A stretch of DNA of 17,814 bases from Anaerolineae bacterium (GTDB lineage: Bacteria > Chloroflexota > Anaerolineae > JAFGEY01). Under the pieces are notes generated by a model. It was not told where the DNA came from. It saw nothing but the letters and a program-made list of their open reading frames with translations, and searched no databases. The position numbers and the translations under genes were made by a program. Location: NCBI GenBank assembly GCA_016929205.1, contig JAFGJF010000116.1:1-17814 (forward strand). The letters run 5' to 3'. Of the stretch, positions 8,432 through 15,548 are shown in pieces. How positions within the stretch are numbered: the stretch's first letter is position 1; every line of letters begins with the position of its first letter.

Positions 8432-9053
8432 TCAAGATCGCCCTGGCTGGCGCACCGTCGCAGCCCTTGATCTTGAGCGGCAAACAGTACAACTGGTACA
8501 CGCCCTGCTTGATCCCGTTCAGATTGAGTCCTTCCAGCAAAACAATGCCCGCAGCTAACAGAGCCTGGTGTGTAGGCCGCGTATTGCCGTACGGCGCGAC
8601 CGATAGATAGTCAATGCCCACCAATTTGACCTGGCGCCGCACGAGCCACTGCGCGCCGTCCAGCGAGAGTGCCACAAATTCACGGTAAAACGTCTTTTCC
8701 CCATAGGCCCACAGTTCCGAGTTGCTGGTCTTGAACAACACGCGCTCCGTACCAGCCGGTACGTTCAGGGCGTTTAGAACGCTCGCCGTGAGCAGCTTGG
8801 CACTGCCGGTATCCACAACCAGCGACGGGCCGACCAGTGCATCCAGGTCCAGCTTGTCCACACCCGGCCCGCCAGCGATAAAGTGCCTGGGCGCGTCGAC
8901 GTGCGTGCCGGTATGAGCGCTCATCGTGAGCTGGGTCACGGTTGAATTGTCGCCCTGGTTCAGGTTGGACAGCAGTGTAAACTGTGGCGACGGATCGCCG
9001 GGCCAGACCACCGACGATTCGGAAATAGGAAGCGAAATGTCATAGACTTGCAT
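8424..9053 (-). CDS. Cyclase-family metal-dependent hydrolase (KynB-like)
   Basis: This 209-residue protein belongs to the family of bacterial kynurenine formamidase (KynB) and related amide or ester hydrolases. The defining metal-binding motif HTGTHVDAPRHF (47-58, with His47, His51, Asp53 and His57) is intact. The N-terminus (VYDISLPISESSVVWPGDP) and the late GIDYLSVAPYGNTRPTHQALLAAGIVLLEGLNL-type block are also typical. Kynurenine itself is not implied, because no tryptophan-degradation partner is visible. The ATG at 9053 has AAAGGG just upstream; an in-frame start at 9074 would overlap the upstream gene and adds an atypical extension. It lies 17 nt behind the M55 peptidase gene and is almost certainly co-transcribed with it, so its substrate may be an N-acyl or cyclic amide related to peptide salvage. 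Confidence 0.88.
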   Translation of the reverse strand: MQVYDISLPISESSVVWPGDPSPQFTLLSNLNQGDNSTVTQLTMSAHTGTHVDAPRHFIAGGPGVDKLDLDALVGPSLVVDTGSAKLLTASVLNALNVPAGTERVLFKTSNSELWAYGEKTFYREFVALSLDGAQWLVRRQVKLVGIDYLSVAPYGNTRPTHQALLAAGIVLLEGLNLNGIKQGVYQLYCLPLKIKGCDGAPARAILIR

Positions 9054-9070
9054 GTTTACCCTTTCTCTTA

Positions 9071-9892
9071 TCACCCGCTGGAGGCCAGCGTTGCTGCTAC
9101 GCGAAACAGGCGGTACGCGGTAAGCATACCCTCAGCCGACAGCGTGATCTGCCGCCCCTGGCGCTGCACGCCGGGCATGATCGCGACCGGATCGGCCATG
9201 TTTGAATGCGCAAACGCGACGACCAACGTCACCGGTGTTTCGACCTTGAGCGGCACGGGCGACTGCCCGGATTGAAAACGCCGTACAGCGCGCGCGGCCG
9301 CATCGCGGATCGCCCGCTGCGCCACCGCAGGCGGCAGACATTCGGCCCCCATTCGCCCGCTGGCCCGTTTGACTGCAGCGGTTTCGATGTCGCCCAACAA
9401 AGCCCGTGCCTCGTCGCACGCCCCCTGGCAGCCCGAGATCATAAGCACCGGCACGCCAAAATGGCCGCACACGGCCGCATTCAAGCCAATCTCACCCACC
9501 GGCATGCCGTTCAACCACACATCCGATAGCTGCCCGCTCCAGGTGTGATCGAGGATCGCGTTCGTCGTACCCGCCCGCGCGTGATAGCCGACAAACAGCG
9601 CCGCGTCGATGCCCTCGTCAATCGCCTGCACCATCGCCAGTGGGCGCGCGCTGCCGCTGTTCAACCTGGCCCGCTCGTCCAGTTCTTCGATCAGGATGTT
9701 TTTCGCGCCCCCGTGCCCGTCGGTCACGACAACCTCGTCTGCGCCGGCCTCAAACGCGCCGGAAATGGCAGCATTAACGTCGCCGGTCATCATCCGGCGA
9801 AACCGCTCATACTCTTTGTGGGTGCTGCTGACGTGGTCCCAATGCACGACACCGGAGACACCTTCCATGTCAGCCGCGATCAAGATTTTCAT
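9071..9892 (-). CDS. M55 family D-aminopeptidase (DppA-like)
   Basis: This 273-residue protein matches B. subtilis DppA in length and in spacing of metal and catalytic residues: AADMEG (Asp8, Glu10), TDGHGG (His60), GYHA (His104), DHTWSG (His116) and GEIGLNA (Glu134). DppA is a zinc, self-compartmentalising D-aminopeptidase that releases N-terminal D-amino acids such as D-Ala from short peptides, linked to cell-wall peptide recycling. The start ATG at 9892 has AAGGAG nine nucleotides upstream. The protein is cytoplasmic, with no signal peptide. It is the first gene of a two-gene unit with the cyclase-family hydrolase and is transcribed divergently from a creatininase-family hydrolase. Substrate specificity in this organism is inferred from the family only. 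Confidence 0.92.
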   Translation of the reverse strand: MKILIAADMEGVSGVVHWDHVSSTHKEYERFRRMMTGDVNAAISGAFEAGADEVVVTDGHGGAKNILIEELDERARLNSGSARPLAMVQAIDEGIDAALFVGYHARAGTTNAILDHTWSGQLSDVWLNGMPVGEIGLNAAVCGHFGVPVLMISGCQGACDEARALLGDIETAAVKRASGRMGAECLPPAVAQRAIRDAAARAVRRFQSGQSPVPLKVETPVTLVVAFAHSNMADPVAIMPGVQRQGRQITLSAEGMLTAYRLFRVAATLASSG

Positions 9893-9908
9893 ATCGTTTC
9901 TCTCCTTA

Positions 9909-9944
9909 CAGGATTCACAGGATTTGCAGGATGTACAGGATGAA
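9909..9944. repeat. Tandem 9-nt repeat (CAGGATNNN, four copies)
   Basis: CAGGATTCA, CAGGATTTG, CAGGATGTA and CAGGATGAA follow one another without gaps, directly upstream of the SD of the M55 gene. The array lies in the predicted 5' leader of that transcript. I recall similar 9-nt periodic runs from intergenic DNA of many environmental bacteria. Confidence 0.85.
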
Positions 9945-9966
9945 ATCGATCGATCCGCCCGCGGGT

Positions 9967-9988
9967 CATCCCTTTGTCAAACGGGATG
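9967..9988. promoter_or_regulatory. Inverted repeat, possible operator
   Basis: CATCCC (9967-9972) and GGGATG (9983-9988) form perfect arms, with a further TTTG/CAAA match inside. The repeat lies between the divergent M55 and creatininase genes, downstream of the minus-strand promoter, where a repressor or an RNA hairpin could act. Confidence 0.35.
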
Positions 9989-10027
9989 GATCGAAAGGGA
10001 CACTGCCCGTTCGCGCAACAAGCAAGA

Positions 10028-10055
10028 ATTGTATGGTAAAACCAAATGTTGACAA
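10028..10055 (-). promoter_or_regulatory. Promoter for the M55-cyclase unit (minus strand)
   Basis: Read on the minus strand: TTGTCA (10055-10050), a 16-nt spacer and TACAAT (10033-10028). The -35 box overlaps the -35 box of the plus-strand promoter. It implies a leader of roughly 130 nt containing the inverted repeat and the 9-nt repeats. Confidence 0.5.
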
Positions 10056-10078
10056 ATCACACCCAAAACAGGTATGAT
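10049..10078 (+). promoter_or_regulatory. Promoter of the creatininase-family gene
   Basis: A consensus TTGACA (10049-10054), an 18-nt spacer and TATGAT (10073-10078) predict a start near 10085, with a leader of just under 60 nt ending in a near-ideal SD. Confidence 0.75.
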
Positions 10079-10142
10079 ATGCCGAATGCAAAGTGGTACG
10101 TTGGCAGGTTATTCATCCTATACGATAAAAGGAGGAAAAAAG

Positions 10143-10934
10143 ATGCAATGGGAACAACTCACCGCCACGGATTTTGAACGAGCCGTGCGCGAAACCGGCG
10201 TCTGTCTGATCGCGATGGGCGTGGTCGAAAAACACAGCGAGCATTTGCCGCTGGGCACCGATTTTTTGAACGGGCACAAGATCTGCTGCCTGGCCACGGA
10301 AAACGAACCGGCAGTGGTCTTTCCACCCTTTTACTTTGGCCAGATCTATGAGGCGCGCTGTTTCCCAGGTACGATCACGATCGCCCCCAAACTGCTCGTC
10401 GAACTTGTGCAATCTGTTTTTGACGAAATAGGTCGCAACGGATTCCAAAAAATTATCGTCTATAACGCACACGGGGGCAACTCGCACTTTTTGGCCTGGC
10501 TGGCCCAATGCACGTTGTGGGAAGAAAAACCCTACTCGGTATACATCCCCACGCGGCACATTATGCCCGGCAAAGAACAAGATTGGAACGCGATCCTCGA
10601 AACGCCGCTGCACGGCCACGCTTGCGAATGTGAAACCAGCGTCTCGTTGGCCAACCACCCGCACCTGGTCAAGATGGCGCGCGTACCCGCCGAACCGGCC
10701 AATCCCTTGAACCGTATGGAGGCGCTGCCGCCCACCTTTGCCGGCATCGGCTGGTATAGCAACTATCCTGACCACTATGCCGGCGACGCACGTGTGGCGA
10801 CAAAGGAAAAAGGAGAAAAACTGCGCCAGTTGCAGATCGATTTCCTGGCTGCCTATATCGCCGCCGTCAAAGCCGACCAAGTACTGCCGGGTTTGGAAAA
10901 AGAGTTTTTCGGGCGCGAACGGGGATTGCGTTAG
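10143..10934 (+). CDS. Creatininase-family amidohydrolase
   Basis: This 263-residue protein has the family's metal-site pattern: GVVEKHSEHLPLGTD (26-40, with Glu29, His31 and Asp40), NAHGGN (108-113, His110) and HACECETS (159-166, with Glu162 and Glu164). The last block is usually HAGExETS, so Cys replaces Gly here. Relatives include creatinine amidohydrolase, the formamide hydrolase of riboflavin/F420 synthesis and the mycofactocin peptidase MftE; the sequence does not decide between them. The ATG at 10143 follows AAAAGGAGG (10127-10135) at seven nucleotides, one of the best ribosome sites in the window, so the longer frame from 10074 (inside the promoter) is rejected. It stands alone, with its own promoter and an intrinsic terminator, facing away from the M55 and cyclase hydrolases. 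Confidence 0.88.
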   Translation: MQWEQLTATDFERAVRETGVCLIAMGVVEKHSEHLPLGTDFLNGHKICCLATENEPAVVFPPFYFGQIYEARCFPGTITIAPKLLVELVQSVFDEIGRNGFQKIIVYNAHGGNSHFLAWLAQCTLWEEKPYSVYIPTRHIMPGKEQDWNAILETPLHGHACECETSVSLANHPHLVKMARVPAEPANPLNRMEALPPTFAGIGWYSNYPDHYAGDARVATKEKGEKLRQLQIDFLAAYIAAVKADQVLPGLEKEFFGRERGLR

Positions 10935-10951
10935 GCGGTGAACCGTACCGC

Positions 10952-10979
10952 ACGTAAAGCGTCAATCGTCAAACGTCAA
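10952..10979. repeat. Tandem 7-nt repeat (NCGTMAA, four copies)
   Basis: ACGTAAA, GCGTCAA, TCGTCAA and ACGTCAA run head to tail in the 3' untranslated region between the creatininase stop codon and its terminator. Confidence 0.75.
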
Positions 10980-11037
10980 ATGGTGCTGAGCGGTACAGCT
11001 CGACCGGAAGTCGTACGGCAAACATCTATGAAACGAT

Positions 11038-11071
11038 GCTGGGGGGATCGTGCATCCCCCCAGCTTTTTTT
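11038..11071 (+). terminator. Intrinsic terminator after the creatininase gene
   Basis: A perfect 11-bp GC-rich stem (11038-11048 with 11054-11064, arm GCTGGGGGGAT), a 5-nt loop and seven T (11065-11071). On the minus strand the same stem lies just downstream of the methyltransferase gene, followed by ATCGTTT, so it may stop that transcript weakly as well. Confidence 0.93.
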
Positions 11072-11084
11072 GTCCAGAATCGTG

Positions 11085-11717
11085 TCACGCCCGCTCGATA
11101 ACAAACACGCCGCCACAGCTCGACACCTGGGTATAAGTAACCGCCAACCCGATTTCCCGGCAAGCTGAGATCGTTTCATCGGCAGCCCAGTAATGCTCGT
11201 CTTCGTCCCAGTGATCTGCACCGGCCTGCTTGAGCGCTTGCTCACTTGGAAAGGCAATGTCGCCGATTACGATCCGCCCCCGATCCGCGAGCGTGTGATC
11301 GGCCAATCGTTCCAGCAAACGGACTTTGGTTCGCAGATCGAAATGATGAAACACGTACGCTGAGACAATGCGATCAAAGCGCTGTCCATCGAGTTCTCCA
11401 GGCCAGGCATCTTGCAGCAGATCCATCTCGACAAGCGTGGCCTGGGGAATCTTGGGCCGGGCTTTGGCCAGCATCGCTGGCGAAAAATCGGTGCCCCATA
11501 CCTCGCAGCCCAGCCTGATAAAGTGCTGCGCCAGATTGCCGGTACCTGTTCCCAGATCGAGGACACACATACCGGAGCGAGCGTTGGCAGAGCGCACGAT
11601 CAAGTCCAACACCTGGGCGTATCCCTCGAAAACGCCGCCCGCGCTTTCGACGGATCGATCGTAATTTTCGGCCCAGTCGTCAAAGAGCTCAACCTGGGTA
11701 CGAATGCTCATTTGCAT
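11085..11717 (-). CDS. Class I SAM-dependent methyltransferase, YrrT-like
   Basis: This 210-residue Rossmann-fold methyltransferase opens with LFDDWAENYDRSV, resembling the family of B. subtilis YrrT. It carries motif I VLDLGTGTGN (52-61), an acidic end of strand 2 (WGTDFS), a motif with MDLLQD, and IVSAYVFHHF before a RIVIGDI strand. The substrate is unknown; the relatives are small-molecule methyltransferases. The ATG at 11717 lies close to AGGG, and a second in-frame ATG at 11711 is an equally possible start. It begins 23 nt after the stop of the enolase-superfamily gene on the same strand, so the two are likely co-transcribed. Cys-rich SSCGGVF near the C-terminus is notable but unassigned. 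Confidence 0.87.
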   Translation of the reverse strand: MQMSIRTQVELFDDWAENYDRSVESAGGVFEGYAQVLDLIVRSANARSGMCVLDLGTGTGNLAQHFIRLGCEVWGTDFSPAMLAKARPKIPQATLVEMDLLQDAWPGELDGQRFDRIVSAYVFHHFDLRTKVRLLERLADHTLADRGRIVIGDIAFPSEQALKQAGADHWDEDEHYWAADETISACREIGLAVTYTQVSSCGGVFVIERA

Positions 11718-11740
11718 TGTCCCTTTTGTGCCGGCTTGCT

Positions 11741-12934
11741 CTAGTCAAAAAAGTCCTCATCCCCCTCTGGCAAATACTGCCGCGCCTTTTCCACGTTAAA
11801 ATCGACGCCCAGCCCCGACGTATCCCACACCTCGATGAAACTGTCCTTGACGATCGGATCGGGCAGCCCCTCGATGATGTCGTACCACCACTCGGGATTA
11901 CCGGTGGGATACTCGAACCCGATATAGTTGTGGGGCAGCGTCGCCGCGACCTGAACCAGTGCCGCCAGGCCGATCAGGCCGTCGCCGGTGCCATGCGGGG
12001 CCATCAAGATGCCGTGCAGGTCGGCGTATTCGGCCACCCACTTGAGCTCGGCGATGCCGCCAATGTCTGCCGGGTCCGGCCCGACGACATTGATCGCTTT
12101 TTTCTCAAACAGCTCTTGGAAATTCTGCCGCAAATAGATCTGCTCGCCGGTGTGGATCGGCGTGACCGTGCTGCGAGTCACCTCGCGGTACAGGTCGGCC
12201 ATGACGTAAGGCGTATAGTCGCCGGTGATCATGTCCTCCAGCCAGGCCACGTTTAGCGGCTCCAATGCCTTTGCCAGGCGAATCGCGTCGGGCACCATAA
12301 AGCCGGGGCCGCAGTCCAGCGCCAGGCCAACCTCGTCGCCCAGCACATCCTTCATCGCCTCGACGCAGGCGATGATGTGTTTCAGACCGCGTTCGGTCAA
12401 GGGACCGCGATTAGGATGCGGCGAGCCGCCCTGCTTGTTGCCGTAGAAAAAGTCGGGCACGGCGTCGACCATGTGTGTGCCGTGAAAGGCAATGCCCTGC
12501 TTGATCAGACCGAAACGCTGCGGCAAGGCCTTCATTTTGGCCATGTTTTCGGCATAGTCCTCCGGCGACGCTCCCTTCATCGGAAAACGTACATTGCCGT
12601 TGTAGACGCGCACCTTGTCGCGCACCTTGCCGCCCAGCAGCTTGTACACCGGCACGCCCGCCGCCTTGCCGGCAATATCCCACAAGGCCATCTCGATCGA
12701 ACTGACTGCCGCACCCCAGGGCTTAAAACTGCCCATCCGGCGGATTTTGAGCATCACCCGCTCTACATCGGTCGGGTCCTCGCCCAGCAAATAGGTCTTG
12801 TAGAACAGGACGTACGGCTTGAGATAGGTTTTAGCTGCCTCTGCCTGGCCCAGCCCGTAAATGCCCTCGTCGGTCAAAATGCGAATGACGGGGTTACGGC
12901 CGATAATCGTACACTTGAGATCGGTGATTTTCAT
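11741..12934 (-). CDS. Mandelate racemase/muconate lactonizing enzyme family protein (probable sugar-acid dehydratase)
   Basis: This 397-residue enolase-superfamily enzyme has an N-terminal capping domain and a TIM barrel. The magnesium ligands are Asp207 (ALDCGPGF), Glu233 (WLEDM) and Glu264 (HTGEQIY). The general acid/base region shows GPDPADIGG (280s) and APHGTGDG (His314), the His-Asp dyad region of the mandelate racemase subgroup. The strand-2 position has KQG instead of the KxK base motif of classical mandelate racemase, so acid-sugar dehydration or epimerisation is likelier than mandelate chemistry. The exact substrate cannot be read. The ATG at 12934 follows GGAGG at six nucleotides. 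A promoter-like sequence lies upstream, and the methyltransferase gene follows after 23 nt. Confidence 0.88.
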   Translation of the reverse strand: MKITDLKCTIIGRNPVIRILTDEGIYGLGQAEAAKTYLKPYVLFYKTYLLGEDPTDVERVMLKIRRMGSFKPWGAAVSSIEMALWDIAGKAAGVPVYKLLGGKVRDKVRVYNGNVRFPMKGASPEDYAENMAKMKALPQRFGLIKQGIAFHGTHMVDAVPDFFYGNKQGGSPHPNRGPLTERGLKHIIACVEAMKDVLGDEVGLALDCGPGFMVPDAIRLAKALEPLNVAWLEDMITGDYTPYVMADLYREVTRSTVTPIHTGEQIYLRQNFQELFEKKAINVVGPDPADIGGIAELKWVAEYADLHGILMAPHGTGDGLIGLAALVQVAATLPHNYIGFEYPTGNPEWWYDIIEGLPDPIVKDSFIEVWDTSGLGVDFNVEKARQYLPEGDEDFFD

Positions 12935-12969
12935 TTAGCGCCTCCACTTTAGTGATAGGAAAGAAGCCT

Positions 12970-12998
12970 ATTCTACCAACATGAACAGGATAAAGCAA
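12970..12998 (-). promoter_or_regulatory. Promoter-like sequence for the enolase-superfamily gene
   Basis: On the minus strand: TTGCTT (12998-12993), a 17-nt spacer and TAGAAT (12975-12970), in the 75-nt gap after the GNAT gene. The predicted leader is about 30 nt. Confidence 0.5.
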
Positions 12999-13009
12999 AA
13001 CCGGTCAGG

Positions 13010-13600
13010 TCACTTTTCCAGGATGCCGATGGCTCCCGGAGAACCAGCAAATGGCCCTTGAGTGATATAATCTCGTTTCAGGTTCTTGATGATACGAAAC
13101 CCCAAACGCCTGATCAAGGCCAACGAACGGTGTTCAGGATGCACGATCACGGCATTTACGATCCGGTTAACGCCCAGCTCGCCAAAGCCATAGCCGATCA
13201 ACGCCTTTGCAGCCTCGGTCGCGTAGCCATAACCCCAGTAAGCGTAACCCAGGGCATAGGTCAGTTCGACCTCGACGATCACAGAGTTTACGCCCACCCG
13301 ATCAGCAGAGTCCTCAAAGACCATATAACCAATATCCTCTCCGGGTTCGTATCGCTGGAAGCCTATCAATCCTAACAGCCGGTTTCCATCTTGGCGCACC
13401 ACGGCCAGAAAACCAAACCCAGCTTCTGCATGCCAGACAGGATCCGTAGCAAAGCGCTCCCGAAACTCGGACAGCGAGCCGGTATATCCCGACCACGCTT
13501 CTCTGACCCGCGCGTCTGCGTATACCAGGCGGTATATCTCGTCCACGTCGGCTTCTGTGAACGGCCTCAGGATGAGGCGGTCAGTTTCGAGATCCTGCAT
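13010..13600 (-). CDS. GNAT N-acetyltransferase (RimJ/RimL-type)
   Basis: This 196-residue protein begins LETDRLILRPFTEADVDEIYRL, the classic opening of the Acetyltransf_3 group. It has the acetyl-CoA loop around YWGYGYATEAAKALIGYGF and the late NRIVNAVIVHPEHRSLALIRRLGF block, in which the Asn of the usual HPENxxS is changed to His. Such enzymes acetylate protein N-termini or small amines; the substrate is not visible. The ATG at 13600 has GGGAGG about six nucleotides upstream, located inside the 3' end of the ABC transporter gene. The two genes overlap by 20 nt and are surely translationally linked, so the acetyltransferase may act on, or give immunity to, the exported molecule. That functional link is inference. 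Confidence 0.88.
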   Translation of the reverse strand: MQDLETDRLILRPFTEADVDEIYRLVYADARVREAWSGYTGSLSEFRERFATDPVWHAEAGFGFLAVVRQDGNRLLGLIGFQRYEPGEDIGYMVFEDSADRVGVNSVIVEVELTYALGYAYWGYGYATEAAKALIGYGFGELGVNRIVNAVIVHPEHRSLALIRRLGFRIIKNLKRDYITQGPFAGSPGAIGILEK

Positions 13601-15326
13601 CGTGCGCCTCCCTGGTCTGTTCATCCCACAACAGGCGAAAGTGGCCGTTTCTTGCCATCAAGGACTCAAACGTCCCTTCTTCCACGATCTCGCCGCCTTC
13701 GAGGACGACGATCTGCTGTGCATATCGAACCGTCTGCAAACGGTGGGCGACGACGAGCACCGTCCGGCCCTCGAAAAAGGTTTTCATACTATCCGTCACA
13801 AACCGCTCGGTCACACTGTCTAGCGACGAGGTTGGCTCGTCCATAATCACGACCCGGGGATCTTGGACCAGCACCCGGCCAAAGGCCAGGCGCTGCCGCT
13901 CCCCGCCAGAGAGTTTGATCCCGCGCTCCCCAACAAGCGTCTCCAGCCCATCCGGCAAAGCGGCGACAAACTTGTCGAGGCCAACTTGCTCCACAATCCT
14001 TTGAATCTTGCCCTCTTGAATCTGCTCGTCAAAACACAGATTTTCGCGGATCGTGCCATCAAAGATCGGCGGTTCCTGGGGGATGTAGGCCACCTGAGTA
14101 TAGAACGATTCAAGATTCACGTCAGCCAGATCCTGCCCATCGACCAGCACCCGGCCCTGTTCAGGTTTGAGCAAATGCAGCACAAGCTCGACCATTGTCG
14201 ATTTGCCGCTCCCGCTCGATCCAACCAGGGCCGTTGTTTGCCCACCATCCAACGTCAAGGTTAGATTGCGCACCACAGATCGCTCGCCATAGGCAAAAGA
14301 GGCGTTCTGGAACGAGATCGTCCCCCGCTCAATCTGGATCGCGGCGCCTTTTGCCAGCCCTGCATCCTCGGGAAGGGATAAAAAGCGGGCAAAACGACGA
14401 AAAGCGACCGATTCAAGCCGGTAGTTGACAAAAGCCACGCTGAAATGCGATATCGGGCCGGTTACAATGCCGATGAACTGCACCAGGGCAACGAGCGTGC
14501 CCACCGTTGACAGGCCGGCAACGATCTTGACTCCCTGCTGAACCACCACCCCGGCCTGCAGCAAAAAGACGAGTACAGCAAACCCGGTAAAGAACAGCTC
14601 TTGCACGCCATAGATCCTGGCCCGCGAGCGGATCACCGAGCCCGAGATGCCCTGTATGCGTTCGATCTCGTGTCTGAACCGACCATTGATCCGGAACACA
14701 AGCATCTCCATAAAACCGCGCACCGAGAACTTGGTCAATTGTTCCTGGCTGGCGATCAGCTTTTCGCGCTCTTGTCTTAACGCGATCATCAGCCGCAAAG
14801 AGAGCAGGAACAACAACACGTACAGGCCGAGAATGATCAAAAACAGGGTCCGGTCGTAGTAACGGATCATGGCAAACGACACGACCAGTTGCGGAATGAT
14901 CCCGCGCAGAATGCTCAAGTAAAAGTCATTCAGGATGCTCCTGGTCGCTGTTGCCCCGTTCTCGATCACCTGCACCAGCTCGCCCGTGCCCAAATCCTGG
15001 TAGGCCAGATAGTCGATCCGGGATACCTTTTTCATCGCCTGCAGCTTGGCCCACATGTATGAGCCGTTGTATAGAATGCTGCGAGGAAAGCCCTCCAGGT
15101 AGATCAAGAGATGGTTGGCAAGCGACAGCCCGACGTACCAGGCAAACGTACCTGACACATCCGAGAACTGTTGCGCACCCACAACGCCATCCAGCAATCG
15201 CTGAAAAAGCGTGATCGCACAAAGGCCGATCACGGTCTGGGAGATGCCACCCACCAGAAACGCCAGGAGCGCCATCCAATACCTTTTGCAGATTCGGATC
15301 AGTGTTCTAAACATCACTTTGTTCAA
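13581..15326 (-). CDS. ABC exporter, fused membrane and ATPase domains (MsbA/type IV exporter-like)
   Basis: This 581-residue half-transporter has six predicted membrane helices in about the first 310 residues and an ATPase domain after about 335. It shows Walker A GSSGSGKST (369-377), the Q-loop YIPQEP, signature LSGGERQ (472-478), Walker B VVIMDEP (492-498), a D-loop (SLD) and the switch His in VAHR. There is no N-terminal C39 peptidase domain, so it would not itself cleave a double-Gly leader. The start is TTG at 15326 with AAGGAGG seven nucleotides upstream. An ATG within the same sequence opens only a two-codon frame that overlaps the TTG. A 378-nt leader with a small ORF and two terminator-like hairpins precedes it. 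It is coupled to the GNAT gene by overlap. Substrate unknown. Confidence 0.92.
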   Translation of the reverse strand: MNKVMFRTLIRICKRYWMALLAFLVGGISQTVIGLCAITLFQRLLDGVVGAQQFSDVSGTFAWYVGLSLANHLLIYLEGFPRSILYNGSYMWAKLQAMKKVSRIDYLAYQDLGTGELVQVIENGATATRSILNDFYLSILRGIIPQLVVSFAMIRYYDRTLFLIILGLYVLLFLLSLRLMIALRQEREKLIASQEQLTKFSVRGFMEMLVFRINGRFRHEIERIQGISGSVIRSRARIYGVQELFFTGFAVLVFLLQAGVVVQQGVKIVAGLSTVGTLVALVQFIGIVTGPISHFSVAFVNYRLESVAFRRFARFLSLPEDAGLAKGAAIQIERGTISFQNASFAYGERSVVRNLTLTLDGGQTTALVGSSGSGKSTMVELVLHLLKPEQGRVLVDGQDLADVNLESFYTQVAYIPQEPPIFDGTIRENLCFDEQIQEGKIQRIVEQVGLDKFVAALPDGLETLVGERGIKLSGGERQRLAFGRVLVQDPRVVIMDEPTSSLDSVTERFVTDSMKTFFEGRTVLVVAHRLQTVRYAQQIVVLEGGEIVEEGTFESLMARNGHFRLLWDEQTREAHDAGSRN

Positions 15327-15365
15327 TGCATTTCCTCCTTGTTTGGCCGTAACAATCCTATCCGA

Positions 15366-15433
15366 GAATGCCGGGAATCAAAAGGCCGCAGGGAACTTGC
15401 CCCACGGCCTCTGCCGGCAGACGACCGGCATTC
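15366..15433 (-). other. Long inverted repeat enclosing hairpin 4
   Basis: GAATGCCGG (15366-15374) and CCGGCATTC (15425-15433) are perfect 9-nt arms. They flank a palindromic TGCCGGCA and the terminator-like hairpin at 15380-15409, so the ABC leader RNA could form a compound, multi-branched structure. Confidence 0.5.
15380..15409 (-). terminator. Terminator-like hairpin 4, upstream of the ABC exporter
   Basis: On the minus strand GGCCG...CGGCC (15409-15405 with 15388-15384) encloses a GGG/CCC inner stem and a 7-nt loop. TTTT follows (15383-15380). The 5' arm GGCCGTGGGGC is shared with hairpin 1. The ABC gene begins about 55 nt further on, so this is an attenuator rather than a gene end. Confidence 0.55.
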
Positions 15434-15446
15434 GCCTGCGCAATAG

Positions 15447-15474
15447 AAAAAGCCGTGAGCGAGTCGCCCACGGC
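15447..15474 (-). terminator. Terminator-like hairpin 3
   Basis: A 9-bp stem with one G-U pair (GCCGTGGGC with GCTCACGGC), a 5-nt loop and TTTTT (15451-15447). This is the most convincing intrinsic terminator of the four related hairpins. It lies between the small ORF at 15549-15635 and the ABC gene. Confidence 0.75.
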
Positions 15475-15528
15475 CTGTTAGTAAGGTTTGTACATTCCCG
15501 TTATGGAACTGATCCCCGTCACAATCTC

Positions 15529-15536
15529 AAGGAGGT
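15529..15536 (-). promoter_or_regulatory. Anti-Shine-Dalgarno sequence in the ABC leader
   Basis: The minus strand reads ACCTCCTT here, identical to the 16S rRNA 3' tail motif. It is complementary over seven or eight bases to the SD of the small ORF (15642-15648) and to the SD of the ABC gene (15334-15340), and so could mask either one. Confidence 0.4.
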
Positions 15537-15548
15537 AATGTCGTTCGA

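Noticed and set aside
9909..9944. A CRISPR array or attachment site.
   Set aside because: Units are 9 bases with no spacers, no cas genes are present, and there is no integrase or tRNA gene in the window.
15319..15328. A two-codon ORF (ATG CAT TGA) overlapping the TTG start of the ABC exporter.
   Set aside because: It lies too close to the SD and is too short to interpret; it is probably a by-product of the start region.
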